Shown: positions 53,137-62,266, counted from the stretch's first letter. The stretch: 64,000 bases of DNA from Neptuniibacter sp. CAU 1671 (GCF_029222905.1 NZ_JARHUE010000001.1:310001-374000), one strand, 5' to 3'. Notes: generated from the sequence alone by a model not told the origin. Numbers and translations are program-made.

Positions 53137-54123
53137 ATGATTCCCAGACTTGCCAGCCGCCTTACCTTTAGACAATTACAGGTCTTTCAGGCGGTTTACC
53201 TGAATAGGAGTTATAGCAAAGCCGGGGCACAACTGGGGCTGACTCAACCGGCTGTCAGCAGTCAGATACGCCAACTGGAAGAGACTCTGGGACTGCCATT
53301 GTTTGAGTATGTTGGGCGCCGTCTGTTTGTCACCAGCGCCGGTGAGACACTGGTAAAACATGCCGAACAGATTTTTGGCGAACTTGAGCATCTCCAATCC
53401 GACATTAACCGCCAGCGTGGCGTGGTAGCCGGCGAGCTACGTCTGGTCGCCGTGAGCACCGCCCAATATGTCGTGCCCTATCTTTTGCGTGCGTTTCTGA
53501 ATCTGCATCCCGATGTCAAAACCAGTGTCAGCGTAGTAAACCGGGCCACTGCTTTGCAGCGTCTGGAGGAGAACAAGGACGATCTGGTGATTATGGGTAT
53601 GGTTCCGGATGACAAACCGCTGGTAGCCCTGCCATTCCTGAACAACGAACTGATACCGGTTGTGCCACCCGGCCATCCCCTGCTGCAGAATCCCTCACCA
53701 AAAACTCAGGACTTCCTGAACAGTGAACTTCTGCTTAGAGAACCGGGGTCCGGCTCACGTCTGGCGCTGGATCACCACTGCCAGCTTCACCGTCTGCGCC
53801 TTCACAGCGCCATGGAGCTTGGCTCAAATGCAGCGGTTAAACATGCTGTTATGGCCGGGCTTGGGGTTGCGGTACTGCCCCGGCTCAGTGTGATGTCGGA
53901 ATTAAGATTAGGTGCGCTGGAAATACTTAAACTTCCGGGTTTCCCCCTAAATCGCTCATGGTGCCTCGTCTACCCTCAGGCAAAATACCCAACGCCGACC
54001 ATGCGTGCTTTTGTTGAATACGTGCAGCAGAACCTTAAACAACTGGAAGATTTCTTTGGGCGGCACGCTGAAATAGCGTCATCCACCCCAAACATGACCG
54101 GAAATGTAATAATTCATACTTAA
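53137..54123 (+). CDS. LysR-family regulator of pyruvate carboxylase (PycR-like)
   Basis: The 328-residue protein has a LysR helix-turn-helix (RQLQVFQAVYLNRSYSKAGAQ near 9-29) and effector domain. It is divergent from pycA with a 123-bp AT-rich spacer, the arrangement known for pycR in Pseudomonas. Probable activator or repressor of pycA-pycB; effector unknown. Confidence 0.87.
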   Translation: MIPRLASRLTFRQLQVFQAVYLNRSYSKAGAQLGLTQPAVSSQIRQLEETLGLPLFEYVGRRLFVTSAGETLVKHAEQIFGELEHLQSDINRQRGVVAGELRLVAVSTAQYVVPYLLRAFLNLHPDVKTSVSVVNRATALQRLEENKDDLVIMGMVPDDKPLVALPFLNNELIPVVPPGHPLLQNPSPKTQDFLNSELLLREPGSGSRLALDHHCQLHRLRLHSAMELGSNAAVKHAVMAGLGVAVLPRLSVMSELRLGALEILKLPGFPLNRSWCLVYPQAKYPTPTMRAFVEYVQQNLKQLEDFFGRHAEIASSTPNMTGNVIIHT

Positions 54124-54211
54124 GGTCCCGGCGTTTGACTCGTTAGTAGAATGTTTGACGAACAGCGCTCAGGGTGTAATAAAGCCACAATCGTATAGGC
54201 CGGATTGTTAT

Positions 54212-54796
54212 ATGTATTTTCTGTTTTTGCTGGTTGCACTGAGCACATGGACAGTGGCGGGGCCCGGTGCAGAGATACAGCCCAGTGGCAATCAATACTG
54301 GCCCGGCGTCGCTGAAGATGATTTTGAACTGTTCAGCTATGACGGCTATCGATTGCTGCGCTACCGCAGCCCGACACCGCTTTCAAGCGATTACGCCCAG
54401 ACGGTGAATACGCAACAACTGATCGACCTGTTGCAGCAAACACCCAAGCCGGCGCTGCTGGATGTACAGCCAATTCCCTGGAATGGGGTGTTCATTGAAA
54501 AACAACCCCGCATGCATCTGCCCGGCAGTATGTGGTTGCCTAATGTTGGCCAGGGTGAGCCTGAAGAGCGCTGGCTTATCTATTACCAGAAAAACCTGAA
54601 TAAATTACTGAAGGGTAACAAAAATGACCCGCTGGTAATTTACTGTACCGCTGATTGCTGGATGTCCTGGAATGCCGTAAAACGGGCGGCTTCATGGGGC
54701 TACAGCAATCTATATTGGTTCAGAAATGGCACGGACGGCTGGATTGAACATGACCAGCCACTAGAACAGGGAAAGCCAGAACCCTTCCCACCCTGA
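54212..54796 (+). CDS. PQQ-catabolism rhodanese-like CxxxCW protein
   Basis: The ATG at 54212 gives 194 residues with a signal peptide (YFLFLLVALSTWTVAG). The rhodanese-like fold carries YCTADCWMSWNAVKRAASWGY near 150-170, the CxxxCW motif of a family tied to PQQ-dependent alcohol catabolism. The two Cys could hold a persulfide or disulfide, perhaps working with the SoxYZ-like carrier encoded 20 kb away. A TTG-initiated longer frame from 54155 is less likely. It precedes the ErbR-like gene by 110 bp. Confidence 0.85.
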   Translation: MYFLFLLVALSTWTVAGPGAEIQPSGNQYWPGVAEDDFELFSYDGYRLLRYRSPTPLSSDYAQTVNTQQLIDLLQQTPKPALLDVQPIPWNGVFIEKQPRMHLPGSMWLPNVGQGEPEERWLIYYQKNLNKLLKGNKNDPLVIYCTADCWMSWNAVKRAASWGYSNLYWFRNGTDGWIEHDQPLEQGKPEPFPP

Positions 54797-54906
54797 CGAT
54801 TTAAAGGTAATGTCAGTGTTTCAAGGGGTTACGGCTCTGAGAATGACAAAACAGCCACAGGCAAGCATAATTAGGCTGTATTACAAAAACCTGCTGGAGA
54901 GAGATC

Positions 54907-55575
54907 GTGTATAAAATCCTCATAGCCGATGATCATCCGCTGTTTCGTGAAGCAATTATCAACGTTATCCAAAACAGTTTTCCAGGCTGTGAGACACTGG
55001 ACGCAGAAGATCTCGAAAGCGCTCTGGCCATTGCCCAGCAGGAAGAAGAGCTTGATCTGATCCTGCTGGACCTCAACATGCCCGGCATGAACGGCCTGAA
55101 CGGCCTGATCACCCTGCGCAATGATATGCCGACGGTGCCGGTAGTGATTGTTTCTGCCGAAGAAGACAAGCAGATCGTACTGCAAGCCATTACCTACGGT
55201 GCTGTTGGCTTTATTACCAAGTCCTCTCCACGCGAACAGATGACAGAAGCGCTGGAACAGATTCTGGCCGGTAACGTTTATCTTCCCTCGGACATCATTC
55301 GCGCCAGCCAGGTTGATAGCCGTCGCACTCAGCGCAAGGATGACAATCAGATCCCTCCAGAGCTACTCTCCTCTCTGACCCGTCGACAGCTGCTGGTACT
55401 TGAGCGCATGTCCAAGGGCGAGTCCAACAAACAGATTGCTTACAACCTGAACATTGCTGAAACTACGGTCAAGGCGCACGTCTCTGCTATCCTGCGCAAA
55501 CTGGGCGTTCACAACCGCATTCAGGCAGTCCTGTCAGCCGGTAATATCGACTTCAACGAATACCTTAAACGCTGA
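54907..55575 (+). CDS. erbR: ErbR/AgmR-like NarL-family response regulator
   Basis: A GTG start with GGAGAG upstream gives 222 residues. The receiver domain has D8/D9 and phospho-acceptor D55 ([10 protein letters not shown]), and the LuxR domain reads [22 protein letters not shown] near 158-179. It strongly resembles the ErbR/AgmR regulators of P. aeruginosa and P. putida ethanol oxidation, which activate PQQ biosynthesis and alcohol dehydrogenase genes. It is convergent with nahK, and the neighbourhood (erbR, nahK/ercS', nosP) mirrors that of Pseudomonas. Confidence 0.87.
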   Translation: MYKILIADDHPLFREAIINVIQNSFPGCETLDAEDLESALAIAQQEEELDLILLDLNMPGMNGLNGLITLRNDMPTVPVVIVSAEEDKQIVLQAITYGAVGFITKSSPREQMTEALEQILAGNVYLPSDIIRASQVDSRRTQRKDDNQIPPELLSSLTRRQLLVLERMSKGESNKQIAYNLNIAETTVKAHVSAILRKLGVHNRIQAVLSAGNIDFNEYLKR

Positions 55576-55584
55576 TTAGCACAC

Positions 55585-55614
55585 AAAAAAACCGGGCAGT
55601 GCCCGGTTTTTTTT
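55585..55614. terminator. Bidirectional terminator, erbR / nahK
   Basis: AACCGGGC-AGT-GCCCGGTT with seven A before and eight T after forms a symmetric terminator between two convergent stops. Confidence 0.93.
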
Positions 55615-55624
55615 GGTTCGCAAA

Positions 55625-58225
55625 TTAACGGTTGAAGCTTTTTTCCAGCATATGCGTCATGGTGGTTTTCAGCTTGAGCGGCTTAACCGGCTTGTTGATC
55701 ATCAGGAAACCCAGGTCGCGAATCTCCTGATTTAACTCAAGACTGTAATTCGCCGTAATCATCAGTACCGGCAGGTGATCGCCAATCTCGCCCTGCACTT
55801 CCCGCGCAGCATCAAGACCATTCTCACCGTCATCCAGATGATAATCTGCAATCAGCAGATCAACCGGATCCTCGGCAAAGTCAACTTTGCTGCGCAGATC
55901 CTCAACCGACAAAGCAGTCACTACATTACAGCCCCAGCCTTCAAGCAAAACGCGCATGCCATCACAGATCGCCTGATCATTATCAATCAGCCAGATATTG
56001 GCATTCACCAGATGCTCTGCAAGGACTGGCATACGCGGCCCCATCGGCACTGACGGCATAAGCTCGCCGCCCATCGGGACCTCAACCGAGAACATGGATC
56101 CCTTACCCTCAATAGAACGAACGGTAATGTTATGGCCCAGTACCCTGGAGATCTTATCGACAATCGCCAGACCCAGCCCCAGACCTTTATCCTGGCCATG
56201 CTGAGGTTTTTTAAGGCGCTTAAACTCCTGGAATATCTCAGTCAGTTTTTCCTGCGGAATGCCTGGACCGGTATCCCATACCTGAATAGAAAGCACCCCA
56301 GGACGGCGGCGACAACCCAGCAAAATCCGGCCCTCCTGGGTATAACGCATCGCATTGGTCAGGAAGTTACGCAGAATACGCGCCAGTAACTGAGAGTCAG
56401 ACTTAACAACACAACTGCTACCGACATAATGGAATTTAAGCCCTTCCGCACCCGACAGCCGACTGAACTCTGACGCCATCGTATCCAGCAATCGCTGCAC
56501 ACTGAAGGGCACGATATCCGCTTTTACGACACCGGCATCCAGTTTCGAAATATCCACCAGCGTTCGCAGCAGAGACTCCACATCATCCAGTGAGTTTGAA
56601 ACCGACTGCACCAGAGGTTCAGCGGTATTTGTGCGCAACTTATCGTGTAATGCAGCCGAAAACAGACGTGCTGCATTCAAAGGCTGCAGCAGGTCGTGAC
56701 TCACCGCCGCCAGGAATTTGGTCTTGGAGAGGTTGGCAACCTCAGCCTCTTGTTTTGCCTCACGCAGTCGCGCTTCCACTTCGGCACGCTCTTCGATTTC
56801 AGAGCGCAGCTGATCATTCAGTGATTGCAGCTCTGCGGTACGCTCCTCTACTCGTTGCTCCAGCAACTGGTGGGACAATTTAAGGGCTTCAGCAGAACGG
56901 CGTCGTTCTGTGATATCCCTGATCATAACGAAGAAGCCGTCAGATTCGCCCTGGGCACTCACGTTGGCAACGTAGGATTTGAGCATATAACGCTGCTCTC
57001 CACGGGCATTACTCTGCCAGACCTCAAAGGTCTGACTCTCACCGGCAAGGGCTTTTTCTACGTAAGGTGCCAGTTGGGCATATTGCGCATCATCATAGGC
57101 ATCATGGATGCTTTTACCATTCAGCGCGCCACGTGGCAGACCAAACCATTCGTCATACACTTTATTAGTGAAGCGATAGACAAGATCCGCACTCAGATAC
57201 GCAATCATCGCCGGAACGTTATCGGTAATCAGGCGTATCCACTGCTCACTTTCACGCAGCGTTTCTGCGTAACGGTGTCGTTCAGTAATATCGGTATAGG
57301 TGTTTACAAAGCCACCCTCAGGCATTGGATGGGTTCTGACCTCCACTACCTGCCCTTTCTCACTGCGCTGTTCAGAGGCCAGTACTTCACCCTGCTGAGC
57401 AGCCGTCAGCGCATGCTGCAAAATGGTGTGGTTATCCAACATCAGGGCTGCGAACGGAGGACTGTTATCCAGCTGATCGCGAGGCACCCCGGTCAGCTCA
57501 ATGAAACGATCATTCCACAGCTCTACCGTTCCTTCCGGATTGATCAGCACGACACCTTGCGACAGGTTATCGACGGTTCTCTGCAGCAGCTTGGTTTTCT
57601 CAGCCAGGGCATATTCACGTTGTGCCGTTTCACTGGCTTTGAGTGCGGTGATATCGGTATAGAGAATGACCAGGCCCTGATCCTGAGTCTGACGTTCACT
57701 CATCTGCACCCAACGGCCATCCGCAAGACGATAAACTTTACTGGCACCGTCAGTCGCCGGGTACTCCTCGACTATCAGCCCGCTCTCTTTTGCAAGGCGG
57801 GAAATATCCTGAATTGTGGTACCGGTTTTGATCGCCAACCCGGTGGGACGCCAAACGTCCGCAAACTTACTGTTAAACAGAATGATGCGGCGCTGATCAT
57901 CGAACAACACAAAGGCATCGGAGATACTTTCAATCGCGTCTACCAGGCGCTGATTTGCCAGTGCAGCCTGCTGATTCGCACTTTTGAGGGCGTAGTGGCT
58001 GGTTTTCAGCTCTGACAGTACATGGTTCAGAGCATCGGTACGCTCTCGCACCTGCTCGGCGAGGATCACCGAGTGCTCAAACGCGGAATAAGGGTTTGTT
58101 CCCTGTGAACTGCTGGAGGATTCAACACGCTCAATCAACACCTTATTGATTTTGAGCAGTTTGGCATTTTCCTCTTCTAATGCTTTGAGGCGCTGCTGTA
58201 ACGCCTCCTGAAACTGATCAGTCAT
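55625..58225 (-). CDS. nahK: NahK/ErcS'-like hybrid histidine kinase
   Basis: The ATG at 58225 gives 866 residues and overlaps the nosP stop by 8 bp. In order: N-terminal coiled coil (to about 90), three PAS-like domains (near 100-195, 220-315 and 330-440), a second coiled coil, HisKA with phospho-His H510 in AAVSHDLLQPLNA, HATPase, and a C-terminal receiver with D790 (LLIADYHLDD). It has no TM helix. In P. aeruginosa this kinase is controlled by the NO sensor NosP and influences biofilm and ethanol-oxidation signalling. Co-transcription with nosP is conserved here. Confidence 0.9.
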   Translation of the reverse strand: MTDQFQEALQQRLKALEEENAKLLKINKVLIERVESSSSSQGTNPYSAFEHSVILAEQVRERTDALNHVLSELKTSHYALKSANQQAALANQRLVDAIESISDAFVLFDDQRRIILFNSKFADVWRPTGLAIKTGTTIQDISRLAKESGLIVEEYPATDGASKVYRLADGRWVQMSERQTQDQGLVILYTDITALKASETAQREYALAEKTKLLQRTVDNLSQGVVLINPEGTVELWNDRFIELTGVPRDQLDNSPPFAALMLDNHTILQHALTAAQQGEVLASEQRSEKGQVVEVRTHPMPEGGFVNTYTDITERHRYAETLRESEQWIRLITDNVPAMIAYLSADLVYRFTNKVYDEWFGLPRGALNGKSIHDAYDDAQYAQLAPYVEKALAGESQTFEVWQSNARGEQRYMLKSYVANVSAQGESDGFFVMIRDITERRRSAEALKLSHQLLEQRVEERTAELQSLNDQLRSEIEERAEVEARLREAKQEAEVANLSKTKFLAAVSHDLLQPLNAARLFSAALHDKLRTNTAEPLVQSVSNSLDDVESLLRTLVDISKLDAGVVKADIVPFSVQRLLDTMASEFSRLSGAEGLKFHYVGSSCVVKSDSQLLARILRNFLTNAMRYTQEGRILLGCRRRPGVLSIQVWDTGPGIPQEKLTEIFQEFKRLKKPQHGQDKGLGLGLAIVDKISRVLGHNITVRSIEGKGSMFSVEVPMGGELMPSVPMGPRMPVLAEHLVNANIWLIDNDQAICDGMRVLLEGWGCNVVTALSVEDLRSKVDFAEDPVDLLIADYHLDDGENGLDAAREVQGEIGDHLPVLMITANYSLELNQEIRDLGFLMINKPVKPLKLKTTMTHMLEKSFNR

Positions 58226-59366
58226 GACGACGTTTTCCAATGGCCACTCCGGTGAATGTCTGATTGATGTGCATACCCGCCAGCTGCTCCCCGTAGGTAT
58301 TGAAGCCGATCACACGGTTACGCACGTAGACCTCACAAACATCCCGATTGAATCCGCCCAGCTGGGCCTCCAGCCTGCGCAAAAAACAATCACAGCCAAT
58401 AATAATCTGTGGTTCGCCGATCTTTTCCCTGATCTCCACCAACTTCTGCTCCAGATTTTCCAGCATGTCTCGAGGTTCCATGACTGTCAGTACAATGCCA
58501 TTCTCGACCGCGCAGTAAAATTTAAGACTGAGATCATCCCCCACCTGCTGAATCGAGCGTCCAAAATAGTCATCACTCAACTTAACGGCCAGTGGGTGTA
58601 AGGCAAACATATCCGGGGTGAGCTGATCCAGCTCCAGGCCCGTCACCCGGGCATATTCCACTGCAGCGGGTTCTGCATTCAACTCAAAAACACACCGACT
58701 GGTGGCATCCGCTCTGGTCACCACCAGCTTTTCAGGAAGACGTTGCAGGTGATGGGTGCTGAACACTTCAAATTCAAAGCAGGTATTCACCAGCATCACT
58801 ACCGCTGCGTCGGTATGAAAGGCACCATTAAAGAAAACATGGGTTTTTGCCAGATGGACATCATCCCCGGCCGAACCACCAAAGTTAGGAATACTGCCCA
58901 GGGCTGAATTCAGATTCATCAGCACCATCTCTTCCTGTATTGATAAGCCGTCCAGCAGGGTCAGCGCAAAGGTGTTGCCTTTTATAGCCGCCACTTCATG
59001 TTCATTGCAGCTATGAATTAACTGATCTACCAGTGTTTGAGCATCCGTCAGACTGAAATCATCCAGACACTCAATTGACGCAGCCTCAATTGCAAAATCA
59101 GCACGATCAAAACCAATTGCAGTAATACAGCCCTGACCATAACCATCCGGCGTAATCTCCCCTGCCGTAGTACAGCCAACCACCACCATATCGGTAAATT
59201 CTGCATTGATCGCATCAGCAAGAGCAGGAAGATCATATTCCGCGGAGCAGAAAAACAGCACAAAAGCGATGCCCGGATCAGTGAACTGCATATGCAATTC
59301 TTTTGCTGCCACATCAGGAATACGACTGTAAGAAACAACAGACTTGATTGAGTGGGGGTTATTCAC
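58218..59366 (-). CDS. nosP: FIST-domain protein, NosP-like nitric oxide sensor
   Basis: The 382-residue protein covers FIST-N (VVGCTTAGEITPDGYG near 57-72; FGGSAGDDVHL near 165) and FIST-C (near 215-360). NosP proteins bind heme through a FIST domain and inhibit the partner NahK kinase when NO binds. Gene order and overlap with nahK support this assignment over other FIST proteins. The heme-ligand residue was not assigned here. The N terminus has no signal peptide. Confidence 0.85.
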   Translation of the reverse strand: MNNPHSIKSVVSYSRIPDVAAKELHMQFTDPGIAFVLFFCSAEYDLPALADAINAEFTDMVVVGCTTAGEITPDGYGQGCITAIGFDRADFAIEAASIECLDDFSLTDAQTLVDQLIHSCNEHEVAAIKGNTFALTLLDGLSIQEEMVLMNLNSALGSIPNFGGSAGDDVHLAKTHVFFNGAFHTDAAVVMLVNTCFEFEVFSTHHLQRLPEKLVVTRADATSRCVFELNAEPAAVEYARVTGLELDQLTPDMFALHPLAVKLSDDYFGRSIQQVGDDLSLKFYCAVENGIVLTVMEPRDMLENLEQKLVEIREKIGEPQIIIGCDCFLRRLEAQLGGFNRDVCEVYVRNRVIGFNTYGEQLAGMHINQTFTGVAIGKRRHD

Positions 59367-59600
59367 GGCTGGAACTCCGTTTTTTTAATTATTGTTTCAG
59401 GCATATCACGTTGCGGCCCGATCTACGCAGTGCCTTAGCATACCACTGCTTTATTGATGAACGGCAACACTTCAGCTCGGTTATATTTCAGACTTTTTCC
59501 AACACACTTAGTAAAGGCTAAATTCGTTTTTAACTAAAAATGAACTTTAAAATGCTTACCTTGTCATCTTAAAACAGGTATAAATAGCGCCCCTACCCCA

Positions 59601-59668
59601 TTTGGTGCACTGCACCAAAATACAGCACTTTGGTATCAGTACCAGTACTAGTCACGCCCGACTAATAC
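59601..59668 (+). promoter_or_regulatory. 19-bp palindrome and shared words upstream of the porin
   Basis: TTTGGTGCA-C-TGCACCAAA (59601-59619) is a perfect palindrome. It overlaps CCAAAATACAG (59615-59625), identical to a word before the aldehyde dehydrogenase. ACTTTGGTATCAGTACCAGTACTAGT and GACTAATAC (59660-59668) follow. The cluster lies 155-220 bp before the porin start and about 240 bp from nosP, and could serve either promoter. The rest of 59367-59821 is AT-rich and non-coding. Confidence 0.5.
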
Positions 59669-59821
59669 CTTTCATTATTTCTCTCTAATACAAAACGCCT
59701 TAAAGTCTTGTAAACCCAAGGTTTAATCAAATGCCTACTCTGGCTGAATACTTGATTTTGCGTGGGTTTTTGATAATCGACTCCGAACGTTAACAACAAA
59801 ACCGAACTAATCGGGGGCGAC

Positions 59822-60976
59822 ATGAAAAATAACAAGGCTAAATTGCTAGCTGCTGCAGTTGCTATGGGCATCTCTGCTCAGGCAAGCGCTGCAATCGAAC
59901 TATACAACACCGAAGGCACCACCTTCTCTGTAGACGGTTACTTCAACACTTTCTATGTACATTCAAGCGTTGACGGCGGCCCACAGGGCGACAACGACCA
60001 GTCTCGTGTAAAAATGGGCTTCCTGCCAAACTACATCGGTTTTAACTTCAGCAAGAAAATTGACGACCTGACTGTTGGTGGTCGTTCATCTTTCTGGGTT
60101 ACTATTAACGATTCTGACGCGACTCGTGCGGGTGAAGCTGGCCGCGGCGATAGCCTGGGTACTGATTCCGGTATCGACGTTCGTCAGTTCTACGCAACTG
60201 TAGACGGTTCTTTCGGTCAGATTCTGATCGGTAAAGACTTCGGCCTGTTTAACCGCGCTGTAATCCTGGGCGACGAACTGCTGATCGGTTACGGCCAGTC
60301 TTCTGACACCTTGGGTCTGGTAGACGGCGGAAACGTATCTTTCGGTAACATCGCTACCGGTTACACTTATCCGTTCCCGAAAGCCCAGATCACTTACCGC
60401 ACCCCTGCGACTAACGGCTTCCAGTTGGCTGTTGGTCTGATGGACCCTAACAAGAGCGATGTTAATTCTGAAGAAACTGCTCCACGTTTCGAAGCAGAAG
60501 TAACTTACGCTGGTGAGATGTTCTCTGCCAACATCAGTACTCTGTATCAGTCTTCTGACTCCACTACTGGCGGTGAAGATGTAGACACTACCGGTGTTGC
60601 TGGTGGCGTTAAATTCAAAGCTGCTGGTTTTGCACTGGGCCTGTCTGCATTTAGCGGCGAAGGCATGGGTACCCTTGCTGGCCTGGATACTCTGACTCTG
60701 TCTGAAGACAATGAAGTTGAAGGTTACCTGGTACAGGCTTCTTACACAGCTGGCGCTACTCGTTTCGTAGTTTCCTACGGCAACTCCGAAAGCGATGCTG
60801 ATCCATTGCTGGCGGGTGCTGATGCTGAAACCGAAAATACCGCATTTGGTATCTTCCACTCAGTTAACAGCAACCTGATCCTGATCGGCGAGTACAACAT
60901 GACTGAAGTTGAAGTCAATGGTGCCGAGTTCGAAGAGAACGATACTATCGCACTGGGTGCTGTAGTACTGTTCTAA
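59822..60976 (+). CDS. General trimeric porin of the outer membrane
   Basis: The 384-residue protein has a signal peptide ending at AQASA. The Gram-negative porin pattern is present: N-terminal IELYNTEGTTFSVDGYFNTF strands, short beta strands with acidic loops, a PEFG-like region near 105-130 (GQILIGKDFGLFNR), and C-terminal aromatic end VLF. It would form a diffusion pore for small solutes, including alcohols. Codon choice is very biased (GGT, CGT, GTT, AAC, CTG), a mark of very high expression. Ends in a strong terminator. Confidence 0.9.
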   Translation: MKNNKAKLLAAAVAMGISAQASAAIELYNTEGTTFSVDGYFNTFYVHSSVDGGPQGDNDQSRVKMGFLPNYIGFNFSKKIDDLTVGGRSSFWVTINDSDATRAGEAGRGDSLGTDSGIDVRQFYATVDGSFGQILIGKDFGLFNRAVILGDELLIGYGQSSDTLGLVDGGNVSFGNIATGYTYPFPKAQITYRTPATNGFQLAVGLMDPNKSDVNSEETAPRFEAEVTYAGEMFSANISTLYQSSDSTTGGEDVDTTGVAGGVKFKAAGFALGLSAFSGEGMGTLAGLDTLTLSEDNEVEGYLVQASYTAGATRFVVSYGNSESDADPLLAGADAETENTAFGIFHSVNSNLILIGEYNMTEVEVNGAEFEENDTIALGAVVLF

Positions 60977-61004
60977 TCAGTTTCACTTAGAAAGCTGATA
61001 GTTG

Positions 61005-61048
61005 GCCGCGCGCTGCCCCCCTTCGCAGCGACGCGGTCTTCTTTTTTT
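61005..61048 (+). terminator. Terminator of the porin gene
   Basis: CCGCGCGCTGC-loop-GCAGCGaCGCGG gives an 11-bp stem with one bulge, followed by TCTTCTTTTTTT. It begins about 30 bp after the stop. Confidence 0.88.
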
Positions 61049-61320
61049 GTAGCACTCACTTCCTCTGCGATTTCTTATCAATCCAGCCTGTCTTATAAAG
61101 CGTGTCGTGATTGATGGGTTTTACCCTTAGCATTGAACACTGACTCATTCTCTCTTCCTGATCCCACCCTCTTTTTTACCACCTCATTTTTCACCACTTT
61201 ATTTTGCTTAAAAGCGAAACCTTATCTGATTACAGCTATACCTGAATAACAGCCAGTCATAACAATAAGCAGCGGTAGCGGCAGTGGCAGTGGTAAAAGT
61301 AGAAACAGAATAATCAGGAC

Positions 61321-61344
61321 AAAAAAAAGCCTGCAATGCAGGCT
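61321..61344 (-). terminator. Minus-strand terminator downstream of tonB
   Basis: AGCCTGCA-A-TGCAGGCT (61328-61344) is followed on the minus strand by eight T. It lies about 190 bp past the tonB stop. Confidence 0.82.
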
Positions 61345-61398
61345 GTAATATGACGGTTAGAGCTCTTAGATAGATAACTCAAGTGCCAGAGTGGATAT

Positions 61399-61422
61399 CA
61401 TATGGGCTGGCTGACCCATATG
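61399..61422. other. Hairpin in the tonB 3' region
   Basis: CATATGGG-CTGGCTGA-CCCATATG is a perfect 8-bp stem between the tonB stop and its terminator. With the terminator it makes a structured 190-nt 3' segment that could be a 3' UTR element or an sRNA. The wider 61049-61533 stretch is otherwise non-coding; a short GGYAGY-type run near 61270 has no supporting start. Confidence 0.3.
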
Positions 61423-61533
61423 CTCTAATTGTTAAATATGTTACGGCTGAATACGACGCTGCTTGCGAGTGAATTGACCTTATACTTTAGGTCTTAAGCC
61501 AAGGACTGAGCCAATTAGTCAGTCAGCACAGGG

Positions 61534-62235
61534 TCAGCGCAACTGAAAATTAACCGGCACTTCCACCCATGAAGCCACGGGTTTGCCATCCAGCAGGGTT
61601 GGCTTAAACAGCCATTTTTCCACGGCCTCCAGCGCTGCCTGATCAAGAATCTCATGGCCACTGCTGCGGTGTACCAGTACCTGCTGGTTAAGACCCTCTG
61701 CACTGACCAGCACTCTTAGCAGCACCTCACCTTCAAGCTTACGCCTCAGAGCCTTGCGCGGGTATTCAGGCGCTCTGGGCGATTCTCGATACTGCGGTGA
61801 ACGCACAACCTCCCTTAGAACGCCTTTAACTAAGGGAGAGGGCCTCTCTATCACCGGTTTGGGCTCCGGCTTTGATTCCGGTTTAGGCTCCGGTTTAGGT
61901 TCCGGTTTAGGTTCCGGTTTAGGTTCCGGTTTAGGTTCCGGTTTAGGCTCCGGTTTAGGCTCGGGTTTAGGCTCGGGTTTAGGCTCGGGTTTAGGCTCGG
62001 GTTTAGGCTCGGGTTTAGGCTCGGGTTTAGGCTCGGGTTTAGGCTCTTCTATCACCGGCTCAGGAGCAACCTCCTGCTGACGCAGAGTAACATCAACAGT
62101 GTACGTGATGATTTCAGGGATGACGGGAGGAATGCTTGGCGTATTAATCCAGTAATACGCCAGAACGGAATGTGCCAGCAACGACAACGTCATTGCTGGC
62201 ACAAAATTTACTGCAGGTAAAAAGCTGCGTGTCAT
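61534..62235 (-). CDS. tonB: TonB energy transducer
   Basis: The 233-residue protein has an N-terminal TM anchor (near 8-30). A rigid Pro-Lys-Pro-Glu spacer (about residues 65-127) follows, then a C-terminal TonB domain with [21 protein letters not shown] and [21 protein letters not shown]. It carries proton-motive energy from ExbB-ExbD (not present here) to outer-membrane receptors. It follows a TonB-dependent receptor gene by 31 bp, so is probably dedicated to it. Confidence 0.92.
   Translation of the reverse strand: MTRSFLPAVNFVPAMTLSLLAHSVLAYYWINTPSIPPVIPEIITYTVDVTLRQQEVAPEPVIEEPKPEPKPEPKPEPKPEPKPEPKPEPKPEPKPEPKPEPKPEPKPEPKPEPKPEPKPESKPEPKPVIERPSPLVKGVLREVVRSPQYRESPRAPEYPRKALRRKLEGEVLLRVLVSAEGLNQQVLVHRSSGHEILDQAALEAVEKWLFKPTLLDGKPVASWVEVPVNFQLR
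61855..62043 (-). repeat. tonB: 12-bp tandem repeat encoding the TonB PKPE spacer
   Basis: A 189-bp array of about 16 twelve-base units encodes Pro-Lys-Pro-Glu. Units fall into two blocks by synonymous changes: GGTTCC/GGCTCC forms at 61860-61960 and GGCTCGGGTTTA units at 61960-62040, with one Glu-Ser variant at the distal end. Block structure implies recent expansion by slippage, and the length is likely variable between strains. Confidence 0.93.
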
Positions 62236-62266
62236 TCAGATCAGACCCACAGCTTTTTGGCATGAA

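Noticed and set aside
56825-58015. 396-codon open frame opposite nahK
   Set aside because: The opposite strand encodes PAS and HisKA domains with expected motifs; this frame has no start signal or family.
59601-59619. NtrC-type enhancer before the porin
   Set aside because: NtrC sites read TGCACC-N5-GGTGCA; here the half-sites are in the opposite order (GGTGCA-C-TGCACC), so the resemblance is not functional evidence.
59736-59754. Sigma-54 promoter before the porin
   Set aside because: CTGGCTGAATACTTGA has GG at the -24 place but GA rather than GC at the -12 place; the match is too weak.
61264-61300. Gly-Ser repeat micro-gene
   Set aside because: The GGYAGY-like run has no start codon with a ribosome site in frame; probably simple-sequence DNA.
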